Assembly (NCBI GenBank): GCA_039545355.1
Contig: BCJJ01000055.1
Location: 1 to 62,749, forward strand
DNA length: 62,749 nt
Direction of reading: 5' to 3'
From: Trichosporon coremiiforme
Lineage: Eukaryota > Basidiomycota > Tremellomycetes > Trichosporonales > Trichosporonaceae
The translations under genes were made by a program, and so were the position numbers. The notes beneath the pieces are model-generated. The model was not told where the DNA came from. It saw only the letters and a program-made list of their open reading frames with translations, and made no database searches. Positions 53,638-62,655 of this stretch are shown here, one piece after another. How positions within the stretch are numbered: position 1 is the first letter of the stretch; each line of letters begins with the position of its first letter.

Positions 53638-55363
53638 ATGACACGCGCCACGTCTGCTGTGCCGCCTCCGGCCCCGACGGCGGAGGAGATTCGCGACCTT
53701 CGCCGGTTTGATCGCCGCCATTCGGCATGGACACCGAGCACGTCAACAGACCACACCGACTCGACCGAGATGTCTGTCTTGATTGCTGGCCGCTCTTCTA
53801 TCCACAGCCATCGCGCCTCCGTCGAAGAGGGAGATGTCGAGCGAGCGCTGGACGACAGAGACGAGGAGGACGCTCCGCTCATCGCATCGGATGCGAGTAG
53901 CTCGCCCGAACCCGCCGAGCTGGGCCGATGGGCCGTCGCCAGCCTGCTTATGCAGCATCTCAGTAGCACGTTCATCGACGGAGCGTACAATTTTGCCTGC
54001 TTCCTGTTCCTGATCGAGGTGTTTACCGACTCGCTGGTACCTGCCTCGCTTGTCGGATTCGGCACCAAGCTTGCTGGACTGGCGCTGTCTGGTTCCGTCG
54101 GCGGACTCGTCGACCGGTATCCTCGCCTGTGGTTCGTGAGACGCGCAATTGGAGCACAGAAGTGTCTCCAAGCTTTGAGTTATGGGCTGTTCCTAAGTGA
54201 GTTGCCCGGTGGATGGACGCCTCATACAGCTGAGAAATGCTCCAGTGTAGCTGACATCAGTCCTGTTCGGTCCGCTCTACTCCATTGCCAACGATGCCTT
54301 CCACGGCCGCTCAGACCCAACCTCCACGACGCTAGTCTGGGCTCTCCTCCTGTCTACCGTGGCCTGCAGCGCCGCCATTGACTTGGCGAACACGGGTATA
54401 ACGGTCGCCGTTGAGCGGGATTGGGTCATGTCGATCGCCCGCCGGCCAGACCAGCTCACGTACCTCAACACTTGGATGCGTCGGATCGACCTGGTCTCGA
54501 AGCTCGTCGCTCCTCTGTTCGTTTCCCTCCTCACTCTGCAAGGCTACGAGCTGGCTGCCGGCGTACTACTCGCGTTCTCCGTCCTCACCCTCGCGACGGA
54601 GCAAGTCTGGATAGGACACGTGTACGCCGCCTTCCCGCTTCTGGCCCGTCGTGAGTCACGAGAAGACGATGAGGCCGAACCAACAGGCTGGGTGCAGTGG
54701 GCCCAGCGCGAGGCACGGGACTGGCGCAAGTTCGCCTCCCTGCCAGTGTTCGGCAGCTCGGTGGCCATCGCCACGATCTACCTCACCACCCTCAGCTACG
54801 ACGGCACATTCATCGCGTACCTGAAAGCGGCGAGGGGATGGGACGACGGCTTCGTTGCGCTGATGCGCGGCGTGTGTGTCCTGACTGGCCTGTTTGGGAC
54901 GGTTGTCATGCCGTTCCTTGAGTCCCGAATTGGACTCGAACGCGCCGGCGCGTGGAGTATCTGGTTCGAAGCGGCATGTCTTGCTCCGACTCTCCCGGCC
55001 TTCTTCCTCCCGCCTCGCTACGGCACCCATGGGCCAGGATGGAACAGCGCCTTACTCTTCGGCGGGATTGCGCTCTCCCGCATCGGACTGTGGAGCTTCG
55101 ACCTCGCCCAGCTCAAGGTGCTCCAGCTCGAACTCGACAGCCACCCGCGGAGGAACAGACTTACGGCGCTCCAGATCGCGCTCCAGAACGTGTTCGATCT
55201 CGCCAAGTATGTCCTCACGCTTGCTGCCGCTACGCCGAGACAATTCAAGTGGACCGCGCTCGTCAGCTACATCGCTGTCATTGCTGGCGCTGTCGCGTAC
55301 ATGTTCTTCCTGCGCGCGGTGCGCGGACATCTCTTCCACCTCAACAAAATAAAGATCTGGTAG
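53638..55363 (+). CDS. ferroportin-like (SLC40) metal exporter
   Basis: A 553-residue multispan protein of the ferroportin family, whose characterised members export ferrous iron. Exons 53638-54196 and 54261-55363 are joined across a 64-nt intron (GTGAGT, GCTGAC, CAG), rebuilding a membrane segment YGLFLILFGPLYSIAND. The N-terminal 95 residues are a hydrophilic, acidic cytosolic tail (DRDEEDAPLI). The family hallmark AVERDWVMSIA, corresponding to the ERDWV segment of SLC40 proteins, is clear, as are about ten to eleven spans such as LARRESREDDEAEP flanked by helices, and SRIGLWSFDLAQLKVLQ, another conserved segment. It probably sits in the plasma or vacuolar membrane. A cytochrome b561-like gene 1 kb away could be functionally related. 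Confidence 0.9.
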
Positions 55364-55632
55364 CGACTACCGTGCCCCATCTTGCATCTGCCTGGGTTTT
55401 TCTGTGTACATATGTGTATGATCATGTCGTCACCGTCACTACCATATCCACAGTCCGAGACCTTGAGAGCAATTGATTGCCAGGCACGCCCACATTGTCT
55501 CACCACTGACGCACAAGGCGCATGCACCACCAAAAGATGGCGCATGCATGCATGTCGCAACAGCAAGCTCAACAATCCACCAGCAGCGAAGCGATGCATG
55601 CAAGAATGAACGGACAGAATTGCAAAAGGATA
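55364..55632. other. short intergenic region
   Basis: 269 bp between the carrier gene and tRNA-Arg. Nothing beyond presumed 3' UTR. Confidence 0.4.
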
Positions 55633-55720
55633 AGCCTACTGCAGGGGTTGAACCTACGACCCTTGGCGGTGACGGTAAACAAACCGAAAACCAACGCTCT
55701 GGCCACTGAGCTAAGCAGGC
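55633..55720 (-). tRNA. tRNA-Arg (anticodon UCG), copy 2
   Basis: As at 8361-8448, but with acceptor GCCTGCT (G5-T68 wobble), T arm GTAGG/CCTGC and T loop TTCAACC. Intron 15 nt. T4 run at 55624-55627. The substitutions in conserved stems make this a diverged isodecoder. Confidence 0.92.
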
Positions 55721-56164
55721 CCTTTGCCGGGGGTAATCCGTGCACGGAGGTCGCTGCGGGCGCGCGAACATACCCTGCGGCGGGCGAATCGCTCGCGGAC
55801 AGCGGAAGCGGGCTGTGGGACGGGAACTGCACTGGGTGCTGGAAAGCATGTAGTGTTCTGATCGTTGGAGAGACAACCCTGAATGCTGTCTTGAACTCCC
55901 ACCGTTCAACTTTTGTCGCTTCATTTCTTGAGGCTCTCGCCAGCCCAAGCTGACGGCTGAAGAGCTCCCGAAAGCTGACTCCTGCCTGCACGCCCTGGGC
56001 CCGAAAGCAGCAGACCAACAAGGTCGCCTTGCCGTTCAGGGTTCACTCCGAAACCCTGTCCACAACGCATGCCCTCCGTCCCAACCTCTCCAACTGCCTC
56101 CTCGTCTCTCTTCCAATCCCATGAAACAACAAAAACGTTGCGCTCATTCTGCACGAGCACTCTC

Positions 56165-56257
56165 TGACCACTGACAGGATCGAACTGCCGACCTCCGCAT
56201 GGACTAGTACTCGGCTGAGTATTAGTACGATGCTCTAACCAGCTGAGCTAAGCGGCC
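56165..56257 (-). tRNA. tRNA-Ile (anticodon AAU), copy 6
   Basis: Exons as in the other Ile copies, with a 19-nt intron. T5 run at 56131-56135. GC-rich blocks (GGCGCGCC, GGCGCC at 56314-56319) lie upstream. Confidence 0.96.
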
Positions 56258-56415
56258 GAGGATTGATTACGTTAGCACTTCGGCGGGGGCGGTCTCGGCG
56301 CGCCTCAGCGCCCGGCGCCAGCAGACAACGACGGGGCCAGTTTGGACGAGCTGTCACGGTATGCTGGAGACTTCAGATATTCATCTCAGTGTTCCTACTC
56401 CTACAGATAGCTACG

Positions 56416-57291
56416 CTAGTAGCTCGACCGAGTCTCATAAGACATCTTGGGGTATTCCGACTCTGGCGGGGGCGCAGGTTCAACCATCGCTGCGGTCTCT
56501 GCGGTTTCCGCCATCTCCGGCCCCACAGGCCTGGGCGCCAGCCGATCCCTGTCCTTCTTAATCTGGCCGGGCAAGAACCCAAGTCCGAGAACGTACAGTG
56601 TTATCCAGATACCGAGGACAACGCCCCATCCCGCCTTCCAACCCCCGGACACGTGTCCGTGGCCGCGGCGCTCCCACTCGCTCGAGAGACCGAGATAAGC
56701 AACCGCCCACCCGAGTCCGACGACGACGAAACCCATGAACCAGTGGAAGAAGTGGAGAGGCGAGCGTCCCGTGCGCGTCTTCATGCGCCTCCATTTCCGG
56801 CCGAGGAAGTGTGCACACAAGCCCAGCATGACCTGTGTCACGACGAGCGCGAAGAGAGCCGTGGCGGCGCGGCGGTGGGGCGAGTCGAGTCCGCCGGAGA
56901 AGTGCGCCCAGGCGATACCGAAGGCGGCGCACACGAACCCTGTGCCGAGGAGTACCTGCCAAGTCGCATGGAGGGGGAACCAGAAAGGCAGCCTTGAGCG
57001 GGCGAGCAGCACACCCGCAGGGAGGAAGAACATGGTCGCCAGCGCGCCGCAGACCACGTGCGCGACCGTGGCTGAGTGGCTGCTCACAACGACTGTGGAG
57101 CCATACTCCCCCCCTTCGCCTGTGGCACCGGCTCTCCAGGCAGAGATGGTGGCGAAAGGGGACCTGTTGACGGTGGTCGACGGATAAGCGATGCCACCAT
57201 TTCCGCCGTAGTCGCCGTATTGTGCTTGCACCGACACCGCGAATATGCACAGCAGGAGAGGTAGATGGCGGCTCAGTGTCGTTGTCGACAT
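56416..57291 (-). CDS. cytochrome b561-type membrane protein
   Basis: Single exon, 291 residues. A signal peptide (LPLLLCIFAVSVQAQ) is followed by a Gly/Tyr-rich luminal segment and then five to six membrane spans. Conserved His typical of the b561/ferric reductase core lie in the spans: HVVCGALATMFF, FPLHATWQVLL, SPHRRAATALF and LHFFHWFMGFVV, fitting two haem b sites. The C-terminal 45 residues are hydrophilic. Related proteins move electrons across membranes, for example to reduce ferric iron or regenerate ascorbate. There is no N-terminal DOMON domain visible, so it is the b561-only form. A TATAAC box at 57328-57335 lies about 40 bp before the ATG at 57291. Proximity to the ferroportin-like gene suggests iron handling, which is inference. 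Confidence 0.88.
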   Translation of the reverse strand: MSTTTLSRHLPLLLCIFAVSVQAQYGDYGGNGGIAYPSTTVNRSPFATISAWRAGATGEGGEYGSTVVVSSHSATVAHVVCGALATMFFLPAGVLLARSRLPFWFPLHATWQVLLGTGFVCAAFGIAWAHFSGGLDSPHRRAATALFALVVTQVMLGLCAHFLGRKWRRMKTRTGRSPLHFFHWFMGFVVVGLGWAVAYLGLSSEWERRGHGHVSGGWKAGWGVVLGIWITLYVLGLGFLPGQIKKDRDRLAPRPVGPEMAETAETAAMVEPAPPPESEYPKMSYETRSSY

Positions 57292-57327
57292 GTTAGAAGA
57301 TGCTTGGGTGGGGTGCGAGGTGCTTGT

Positions 57328-57335
57328 GTTATAAG
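57328..57335 (-). promoter_or_regulatory. TATA box of the b561 gene
   Basis: CTTATAAC read on the minus strand, 37-44 bp before the ATG at 57291. Confidence 0.5.
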
Positions 57336-57964
57336 AGTATGCGCAAGGATGGATGAGAGGCGGCGGGCAGGACTACTCAGATATCATGGGCATTATAATG
57401 TCCGCTTTGTTGGATCGCGGAACATCGTGCTTGCCAGCGGTCGTCATGTGTTGTCGTACCACAAGGTATTGCGTAGCCCAAGGTGGCGTTGTCTGGTACA
57501 TAAATAGGTCTGTCTCGGTGATGGAATGTCGGATCTCTCCTGGGATTCAACGCGTTTGCAGCACTGCTGCCCGTCAACTCACTGTCAAGTGTCCGCCACG
57601 TGCCTTCTGGATCTCCATGAGGCGATGACGAAGGAACAGATCCTGACCGGCCAGTGTCCGTCTTCCAAGTTCATGCATACCAGTCCGCCGCAGTTGATCG
57701 CTGCAGGCCGTCAAATCGAAACATGGACAATTGATGAAATGTGCCACGCGCGACGGCACTGACGTCACGCGGGGGCCTGGACTGTCTACGCGGCCGTCAG
57801 TCATGGTCACGAGTACGAGTACGAGTACGAGTACGAGACTCAACGGTAGCCTTAAGAAGTCTATGCATATCGACTGAAAACCATATTTCAGTGGCCGTGT
57901 ACGATATGAACGGCAACCCCATGTCTGGGTTTTTCGTGCCAGGTTCCGAAACCATGCAGTCGGA
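57336..57964. other. intergenic with hexanucleotide repeat
   Basis: About 630 bp upstream of the b561 gene. Apart from the GAGTAC repeat listed separately, nothing is supported. Confidence 0.45.
57811..57837. repeat. (GAGTAC)4.5 hexanucleotide repeat
   Basis: Four perfect tandem GAGTAC units plus a partial one. It lies downstream of the frameshifted small membrane protein gene. Confidence 0.85.
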
Positions 57965-58428
57965 TCAGTCTTCCGCGACATGGTTCCCACCAGTCGGCAT
58001 AGTGGAGTCCAATACGTAGATGAGCTGATCAAGTCGATCGGCAAGAGGCTTGACGAAGAGTTCAGCCCTGTCCACGTCCTCCTTCTTGGTCGGAAGGTGT
58101 TGTGCACCATCATGCCGATTTCGAAGACCATCATGGCCCCTACGAAGACCACGGAAGTGAACAGCATGAACAGTAAGATATGGCACCAGATGCTGAGGAT
58201 GATGTGGGGCCTCTCCCAGCGGTTCTTGCGTTCCTGCCGGTGTTGCTGGCCTTCAATATGGACCAGCTCGGCCTTGGGCTTCCCATTCTGCTCATATTGG
58301 AAGAGGACTTTGGCTTTGGCGTGATCGAGGCGCTCGCTGGTGTTTGGGCATCTCGGTATGATCGGCGGCGAGTAAGTGAGTCGAGTATTCGATGAGTGCC
58401 TCATATCTCCACCCACACGCAGCTGCAT
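57965..58428 (-). pseudogene. small single-span membrane protein, frameshifted
   Basis: From the ATG at 58428 the frame encodes a basic N-terminus, RKNRWERPHIILS, and a span IWCHILLFMLFTSVVFVGAMMVF. Directly after HNT, near 58093, the family-like continuation switches frame: KKEDVDRAELFVKPLADRLDQLIYVLDS ends at a TGA (57965), matching YLKPLIDRLDDITAKLD of the intact gene at 58930-59277. No intron fits between. A single-base shift therefore separates span and tail. Either a pseudogene or a sequencing error. It belongs to a three-member cluster. Confidence 0.55.
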
Positions 58429-58929
58429 GATGAGCTTGCGGTGCCCTTCGACGTGAACGTAGGAGCTTCTGCGGCCCCCGGAATCGCTACTGCCTTAGTC
58501 TATAGAGCAGCGGAGGATCCTTTGGTGGGGAACGGCGATCTCGCAGTCTCTCACGGTTCTGGTTCGCCGACGTTTGCCCATGCTCTGAATGTTATGGTGA
58601 GGTTATCTGGACGTAAGTTTCGATCGACATCGCGAGAACAGCTGAACCGGCTCAATCGATCCAAGACTGAGGCGATCTGGTTAAGCAGGGAAATAGTCGA
58701 GAATTGCCGAACCAAACTGGAGGTCGAACAACCCATCTCGTTCCAGACCTGAGCTGGCGCTTGGGTCGACAGGTGAAACGCTCGGAGCCCCGCTGCCAAG
58801 CCGCGCCACCTCCAGGCCCGTGTTCCTGCTCGGATCGCCTTCATTGCGCACAATGTCCGCAACATGCTTTCTTCTGTTCGCTGCATCTTGCTGTCATGCT
58901 TATCCCTTTCTCCTCCTAGCCTGCGCAAC

Positions 58930-59277
58930 ATGAGCTACGCCGTCGTCCCGCGGCAGAGTGGACTCAGTGACCGCCCCCCTCCGCCGCCAACACGGTGGAG
59001 CCGGTTTCAAAACCATCTCGCCGAAGTCAAACGACATCTCGACCAGCGTCCAGAGCAGGCGTTTGTGCTCGTCTTCGTCCTCGTCTTCGTACTCGGCACT
59101 GGTTCATTCGTGCTTTACATGATCACGGGCGACTTTGACGACGCAGGCGGCACACTCGATAACGACGTCTGGGCCGAGGAGGCAAGGCGGTTTGAAGCGT
59201 ACTTGAAACCCTTGATCGACCGGCTCGATGACATCACGGCCAAGCTGGATCGGATTGAGAAAAAGCTCGGACTATGA
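58930..59277 (+). CDS. small single-span membrane protein with amphipathic tail
   Basis: 115 residues in one exon; unrecognised. A Pro-rich N-terminus (SDRPPPPPTRW) precedes a basic stretch, one membrane span (AFVLVFVLVFVLGTGSFVLYMI), an acidic linker and a C-terminal amphipathic helix YLKPLIDRLDDITAKLDRIEKKL with Leu/Ile spaced in heptads. The frame also contains an ATG at 58864 that would add 22 hydrophobic residues (MLSSVRCILLSCLSLS). If used, these could be a signal peptide. The ATG at 58930 is preferred because its length and layout match the paralogue at 59749. Likely oligomerises through the tail on one side of a membrane. Confidence 0.7.
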   Translation: MSYAVVPRQSGLSDRPPPPPTRWSRFQNHLAEVKRHLDQRPEQAFVLVFVLVFVLGTGSFVLYMITGDFDDAGGTLDNDVWAEEARRFEAYLKPLIDRLDDITAKLDRIEKKLGL

Positions 59278-59748
59278 GTGAGTCCGTGTGCCGGGAGAGC
59301 TAACAACACGTAGAAGAGGAGAGGACGCTACCGGACCTGCCGACGTGTGTGGATGAGTGGATCCTGTCCACCGTCGGTTCCCATACTCAGTGTGTAGCAT
59401 CGCTGCCTGTCAGTGAGATGAAATGTTGTACCTTGTTGCGGGCCTCTGACCCAACCCGGGCATCTCTGCATGCGCTGCGCGGCCTTTACTCAGATGTCAA
59501 AGTCCAAGGTGCGCCACACAAGATGCGGTGGTGGAGGACATTTTACGTAATGACCGCCCAGATAAGCGCCCATGCGCACATATTGCCTGGACGCCGCCGC
59601 ATCCATGCAGCCTCTTCCCTTGTCAACGCCGCTCTTCCCTCATCGAGGTTGACATCCATCATCGCCTTGCTCGCTAGCACGCCGTCAACAAAGCTTCACC
59701 GCAAACCTATCCTCCTCGAGCGCACGTACGAATCCACCACACCGGAAC
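59278..59748. other. spacer between paralogous genes
   Basis: 471 bp. No gene seen. It must hold the promoter of the next paralogue. Confidence 0.45.
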
Positions 59749-60138
59749 ATGGCGCCATACGAGCCGGTCGCCCTTGCGCAAGACCACGATGCGTCTCCGT
59801 ACCCGCCAAGTCTGTGGAGAGGCGTCCGAGATCGAGCTTGCAAACAAACGACAGCTACCAGTTGGACTGAACTTTGTCGAAGAACGCTCGTCGTGCTCGG
59901 CCTCACATGCTGCGTGGCGTTCGGCATCTACTGGACCTTCCTGTTGTGCGGAGCGTTCTTCTCAGTCATCATGGCCGATCCCAAGGCGGAAGCAGCAGAG
60001 AGGGCGAAGCAGGAGGCGGACAAGGTCGCCGGATATCTGAAGCCGATACTTGAGCGGCTGGATCGACTCGAGAAACTCGACAGGTCTGACAAGATTCTGG
60101 CCAAACTGGAAGGGATTGAGCGGAAGTTAGAGTTATGA
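59749..60138 (+). CDS. small single-span membrane protein, second paralogue
   Basis: 129 residues, one exon, unrecognised. A hydrophilic N-terminus of about 45 residues, one span (TLVVLGLTCCVAFGIYWTFLLCGAFF) and a charged helix with KVAGYLKPILERLDRLEKLD and ILAKLEGIERKLEL. The YLKP-I/L-x-x-RLD block and the KLxxIExKL end are shared with the gene at 58930-59277 and with the frameshifted copy at 57965-58428. A run of three such genes suggests local duplication. The membrane and partner are unknown. Confidence 0.72.
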   Translation: MAPYEPVALAQDHDASPYPPSLWRGVRDRACKQTTATSWTELCRRTLVVLGLTCCVAFGIYWTFLLCGAFFSVIMADPKAEAAERAKQEADKVAGYLKPILERLDRLEKLDRSDKILAKLEGIERKLEL

Positions 60139-60484
60139 CGGCGGCGATAGGGCCTATGACCTACACCCGTAACTGCTGAAGTGCGTGTCTGTGAGCGTAG
60201 AAGAGTTGACACTGACAACACCAGGGCGTCGCTTCATCGTACTGAAGCATCCACTGCAACGATCGTAACTCTGTATGGATATTGTATCTCACCCTGCTCG
60301 ACCGACAATCGGACTAGGGAGGAAAGCGAACCACGTCGTTCTTAAAGCTGCCGCGCAGTCCGACCCTGGTGCCATCGAGTTCCTTAACGAAGTCTGCTAA
60401 GACTATCTGGCCCAACTCGTCCCGCATTGCCCCTACATGCAAAGGACTGCAAAAGGGAACGCGATCCGCGCTCTCACGCTCGCT

Positions 60485-60567
60485 TGAGATGTCGGGGATT
60501 CGAACCCCGGTAAGCTGCTCAGCCAGGTCATGGAAGGCAGCCATCTTAACCACTGGATCAACATCCC
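60485..60567 (-). tRNA. tRNA-Gly (anticodon UCC), copy 2
   Basis: Exons as at 6273-6352, with an 11-nt intron in place of 8. T4 run at 60451-60454. Confidence 0.96.
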
Positions 60568-60943
60568 GGGCGTGCTTCCTGTTTGCTGTGCCCGTGCCCG
60601 TGCCTGGACGCTGCCGTGCCCGAGTGCGCCTGCTGGAGTGGGTGCGCTGCGAGCCTCCTGCATACCTTTCTCGCCCGCGAGGGTTGAGTAACACGCTATC
60701 GATTGGGCTTGAGAGAGCGGAGGACAGAAGTCGAGCCCCGACCACACGCCTGGCCGGGCGTCCTGAGACCGAAGGACATCTGCGAGTGCGCGCACCGGTC
60801 GATCCGCCCGTTTGGGGATACTTGCCACAGACTCTGGTGATACCATCAAGGGCATATCGGAGCTGGCGATAAAAGGGACAGGCAGCAATTACGTAAGCGG
60901 CGACCGCACTCTCACGGACGCTGCTATATGTTTCACAGCAACC
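60568..60943. other. spacer between two divergent tRNA-Gly genes
   Basis: 376 bp, GC-rich next to the UCC gene. A 217-codon minus-strand frame runs through the tRNA and is rejected. Confidence 0.45.
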
Positions 60944-61021
60944 ACATCTATGGTGAAATGGTATCATGCATCCTTGCCACTATGATTGGATGCGGTGGGG
61001 GTTCGATTCCCCCTGGATGTA
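60944..61021 (+). tRNA. tRNA-Gly (anticodon GCC), copy 2
   Basis: Exons as at 15165-15242, with a 7-nt intron differing by two or three bases. T4 terminator at 61025-61028. Confidence 0.95.
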
Positions 61022-61428
61022 CTCTTTTGCTTCCAGAGCTTGACAGGAGAGGAGCTGTTGAAGACGGGCGGCGTTGGAGACGGCCAGCCTCCCCGTGAAA
61101 GTCGTCAGCTCATCATCGGCAGATGGGCCAGACGGGGTGCCCTCCGTCTAGATGCAAGCAGACGTAGAGCATGTACACGACGTGTCAAGTGTTCCAGCCG
61201 CCGCATTGCATCGCGGACGTGTGATGTGCGACGTGCGATAAAAATGACATGGCACATGATTCTTGTCACAACAGGTTCCGTACACACCAGCTGTGTCAAC
61301 CGCGGTCAACCGCAGGCCACAATGTGGTACTAAAGGGCTCGATCTCCACCCTGACCTAACTTTATGACACACAAACACCCACCAAGTCGGCGTCATGCAT
61401 TGATACATCGTCTTCCTCTTCTTATACC
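61022..61428. other. intergenic, promoter region
   Basis: 407 bp before the unknown gene at 61429. No gene or clear TATA box seen. Confidence 0.4.
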
Positions 61429-62240
61429 ATGTCCGGATCTGTTTTTATTGTTACCCCGGACGACCGCCCACCTCCAGACGAGCTCGGCCCTCCAGCTCAG
61501 CTTCGCGAGTTCCCCAGATCCGATTGGAACAACATTAGCTTCGGACCAGCAACGTTCTGCCTCGCCAGCACCGAAGGCCATGAACGGGGAAAGCTGTATA
61601 GGGCCTGTAGGGAAACTTGCAAAGCATGGTCCCCTTCAATCGTCTCCGGCGACTTGGACAGGGCGCTGCCACCCGGCTTTCGGCGTAATTCCCACCAGTC
61701 TACGTCTCCCGCCCAGAAAGAGGAGTACAAGAAGGAGCGACATGAGGCCCTCACCCTGTCGCTAATGCTGGCCGTAGCAGCCAACGGCCTCCAGATGTGA
61801 GTTCCGTCTCTACGTCGAGGCTGACTCCTAGTAACGAATGGCATCGCACCGCTCGCCGCATCTATAACGCCACTTACGTCTACTTCGACGAATGGATGAC
61901 AGAACGATGGGGCTGTTGGCACACCGCAACTGCAGCTGAGCTTTTCGTGCGTATCCGCCTGCGAAACATTCGGTCGACAGAGAGTGATACTGACGGTCAG
62001 GCGCGCAAAGTTCTCAAGCAAAAGTTTCCAGACGAGAGCATCCTGCACAGCCAAGACATGACCGGGGGGTATCGGGAGTTTGCGGTCTTGGCGATCAACG
62101 TCGTTTGGGAGCAGTTGGAGGACTCAATCCAGGACCGAGCACCTTTGCCGTCGGAGTGGCTGCCAAGGAGGTTGTGGGACATTGGCTCCCCAAGTAGAAG
62201 GATCTACCGGTTGAGCGATGGTTGCTTGGGTGATAGATGA
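61429..62240 (+). CDS. protein of unknown function, possibly frameshifted at 3' end
   Basis: Exons 61429-61796 and 61832-62240, with a 35-nt intron (GTGAGT, GCTGAC, CTAG), give 258 residues. The N-terminus has an acidic/Pro-rich part (TPDDRPPPDELGPP). The second exon is rich in aromatic residues (ATYVYFDEWMTERWGCWH) and predicted helices (EFAVLAINVVWEQLEDSI). No family recognised. The last codons read YRLSDGCLGDR. However, an overlapping frame from the ATG at 62218 continues to 62469 with protein-like sequence (VIDDLAKRDRPHPPSVYYDV, RKAEKWINKYG). A one-base shift near 62215-62220 would fuse both into a protein of about 335 residues. Either the gene is disrupted, the sequence has an error, or the second frame is a separate small gene. 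Confidence 0.6.
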
Positions 62241-62655
62241 CCTGGCTAAACGAGACCGTCCACACCCCCCGAGCGTCTACTACGACGTCGACGGGAACAA
62301 AGTGCGCGATCCCAGAGAGAACCAAATTAGGAAAGCTGAGAAGTGGATCAATAAGTACGGCAATACCTTCGTCGGAGATGACGACGACGACGAGCGGTTT
62401 CCGGGTTACCAACATACTCTGAATGGCGCGCATTACAAGAAGCAGCTCTGGAGGCGCAGCCTCCCTTAACGCCTGACCTTGCTGCGGCCGCCAAAGAAGC
62501 CGTCACTCCACGGCGCAAGCATGACGTGCAGGCCTCGGTGGGTTCTGTCCCTAGGTCACCGTCGAACCCTCCGACTGGTAGCGAGCCTCCGGTTTCGCGG
62601 CCATCCGTCCAGGCACCGTCCCAACGACAACAACGAATGCATACAGAGCAAAAAC

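Noticed and set aside
60314..60967. 217-codon minus-strand frame
   Set aside because: Passes through tRNA-Gly (UCC) and the start of tRNA-Gly (GCC), so it is not a protein gene.
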